A DNA stretch of 6,449 bases, taken from contig CAYSPJ010000212.1 in assembly GCA_964432875.1 (NCBI GenBank), positions 1 through 6,449 on the forward strand. Reading direction: 5' to 3'. Below, one piece after another: positions 5,178-6,449 of the stretch (positions within the stretch are counted from its first letter, which is position 1; each line of letters begins with the position of its first letter). The translations under genes were made by a program, and so were the position numbers. Source of the stretch: JACJYE01 sp964432875. Lineage in GTDB: Bacteria; Bacteroidota; Bacteroidia; Chitinophagales; Saprospiraceae. A model generated the notes under the pieces. It made no database searches. It was not told where the DNA came from and worked only from the letters and a program-made list of their open reading frames with translations.

Positions 5178-6449
5178 TCAATCCAAAATCTCTGCCGCGC
5201 TCAGCGTTTGGTTTTGGCCGATGGAGACGAACATGCCGAGGAAGAAGAACTGCCGTGCCGGCGGGCGGATCGCCAGGCCCGCATACTGCCCATCGGCATC
5301 TGGTTGGGTACTGAAACGGTAGCCAAATTCCTGCTCTAGCCCCAGGATATTGCTGGCGGAGAGGTGGAAGATGGTAAAATGCCCCCGGATATGGGTCAGG
5401 TAGCTGGCGCTGAAGCTCAGGTCGTGGTAAGGCCGGGTGCGGCCGCCATTAAACACTTCGCTATTGGGGTCGTGAAAGGGGCGCGGGCTGGTGAAAGCAT
5501 AGGTCAGCCCCATGCTGGTATGGATACCGGGGAACCAGCGCTTGGCTACTGCCGAAAAGTTGTGCCGCGAAGCAAAAGCAGGCACGGCCGGATGCGGGAA
5601 ATCCAGGTAATCCCGCTCCGTATCCAGGAAGGAGTAGGATAGCCAGAAATCGGTGTTGTCCAGGCTGCGGGAATCGCGCAAGAACACGTCCAGCCCGCGG
5701 GCGTAGCCCTGCCCGGCGCTTTGGCTCTGCCAGGGTGCCGCCGCCTCAAACTTGACCAGGCGGCGATAGGTTTTGTAGTACCCCTCGGCCCGGAAGATGC
5801 GGCGGTCTTTGGCATATTGATAGTTCAGGATATAGTGCGCCGCCTGTTCAAAGCGCAGGGCGGTGTTGTAGCGCAACAGCTCCTGCTCGGGCCGCTGGTA
5901 AAACTGCCCGTAGGCGAGCGATATCTGGCTGTGCGCGCCAGTTTTGTAAGCGAACGACAAGCGCGGCGCGGCATTCCATTGCGCCAGCAGGCTCGAATGT
6001 TCTGCCCGCGCTCCAATGCGGGCGGCGGCTCGGGGGGAGATACCCCATTCCGCTTCGGCAAAAGCCGCGGCATACTGGTCCAGCCAGCGCGTAGCGAAGG
6101 CCTCGCCTGCCTCACTGACAAAATCCTGGCGGTAGCGGTTGTAGATCCATTCTGCTCCCGCCTTGGCATTCAATTGGCTGGAGGGGGTATATTGCAGCAC
6201 CGCCTTACCCTGCGCCGACTGTTCGGCGGTGTGCACGCGGAAGCGCTCCGTGATGACATCCTGGTCCCAGGTGTACCCTCCGCCGAGGAAGAGCGACCAG
6301 CGGTCGTTGAGCAACTCGCGGTAAGAGCCGCTGGCGAAGTAATTGTCGTTGCTCAGCCCCAGCAGATTGGCTTGCCGCACATCTTCGGCAGTGGGGTATT
6401 GCATGGCGAAGCTATTGCGGCTGCCCTGTGCCTGAAGCTTGAGCAGGCC
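5178..6449 (-). CDS. TonB-dependent receptor, C-terminal beta-barrel part (5' end beyond the window)
   Basis: 423 residues are visible and the frame is open to the right edge, so this is the C-terminal half of a larger gene; the ATG at 6402-6404 is internal. The sequence alternates polar and aromatic or hydrophobic residues in outer-membrane barrel strands: GSYRELLNDRWSLFLGGGY (early strand), ISLAYGQFYQRP, YILNYQYAKDRRIFRAEGYY, the highly typical FWLSYSFLDTERDY (about 268-281), and ASNILGLEQEFGYRF (about 365-379). These are features of Bacteroidota TonB-dependent receptors, which import siderophores, cobalamin, glycans or other ligands using TonB energy. The plug domain, TonB box and any carboxypeptidase-like N-terminal domain lie outside the window, so the substrate cannot be assigned. 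The last strand, ARQFFFLGMFVSIG, is followed by a 12-residue polar tail, QNQTLSAAEILD, so the protein does not end on the usual terminal aromatic residue. No SusD-like gene follows on this side. Confidence 0.88.
   Translation of the reverse strand, partial: GLLKLQAQGSRNSFAMQYPTAEDVRQANLLGLSNDNYFASGSYRELLNDRWSLFLGGGYTWDQDVITERFRVHTAEQSAQGKAVLQYTPSSQLNAKAGAEWIYNRYRQDFVSEAGEAFATRWLDQYAAAFAEAEWGISPRAAARIGARAEHSSLLAQWNAAPRLSFAYKTGAHSQISLAYGQFYQRPEQELLRYNTALRFEQAAHYILNYQYAKDRRIFRAEGYYKTYRRLVKFEAAAPWQSQSAGQGYARGLDVFLRDSRSLDNTDFWLSYSFLDTERDYLDFPHPAVPAFASRHNFSAVAKRWFPGIHTSMGLTYAFTSPRPFHDPNSEVFNGGRTRPYHDLSFSASYLTHIRGHFTIFHLSASNILGLEQEFGYRFSTQPDADGQYAGLAIRPPARQFFFLGMFVSIGQNQTLSAAEILD

Overview
The window looks like chromosomal DNA of a Bacteroidota bacterium. 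I lean towards a GC-rich member of the Saprospiria, but only weakly. The signs are a TonB-dependent receptor barrel of the Bacteroidota style, a LytS-type four-helix histidine kinase paired with a LytTR response regulator, a FAS1-domain lipoprotein, a Uma2-family protein, and the absence of Shine-Dalgarno sequences in front of every start. Several intergenic stretches also carry TTG-N(18-20)-TAnnTTTG-like promoter candidates. No rRNA, tRNA, CRISPR array or transposase is visible.

Layout from left to right. A minus-strand lipoprotein with two FAS1 domains (76-1005) ends near a hairpin at 40-60. A 335-base non-coding stretch (1006-1340) with several small dyads follows. Next is a minus-strand two-component cassette: the LytTR regulator (1341-2111) overlaps the histidine kinase gene (2108-3309) by 4 bases (ATGA). 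The kinase gene is split by exactly 100 Ns (3100-3199). A 248-base divergent intergenic region (3310-3557) rich in inverted repeats separates the kinase from a plus-strand Uma2-family gene (3558-4274). The Uma2 gene converges on a minus-strand secreted TPR-like protein (4317-4967). A 210-base spacer with a good stem-loop (5086-5107) then leads to the C-terminal 423 residues of a minus-strand TonB-dependent receptor that runs off the right edge.

The clearest non-routine observation is about the assembly. The 55 bases before the N-run are identical to the 55 bases after it, so the two contigs overlap. Removing 3100-3254 (155 bases) restores one uninterrupted 348-residue kinase reading frame, so the gap is almost certainly artificial and the gene intact.

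Functionally, the kinase and regulator form one signalling unit, very probably cotranscribed. The receptor, the TPR protein and the lipoprotein are envelope or periplasmic components on the same strand, but no shared pathway can be shown from this window. The Uma2 gene is the only plus-strand gene and may be a later insertion between the minus-strand genes. I found no convincing previously undescribed multi-gene system. The items most worth a second look are the gap artefact and the dyad-rich kinase/Uma2 intergenic region.
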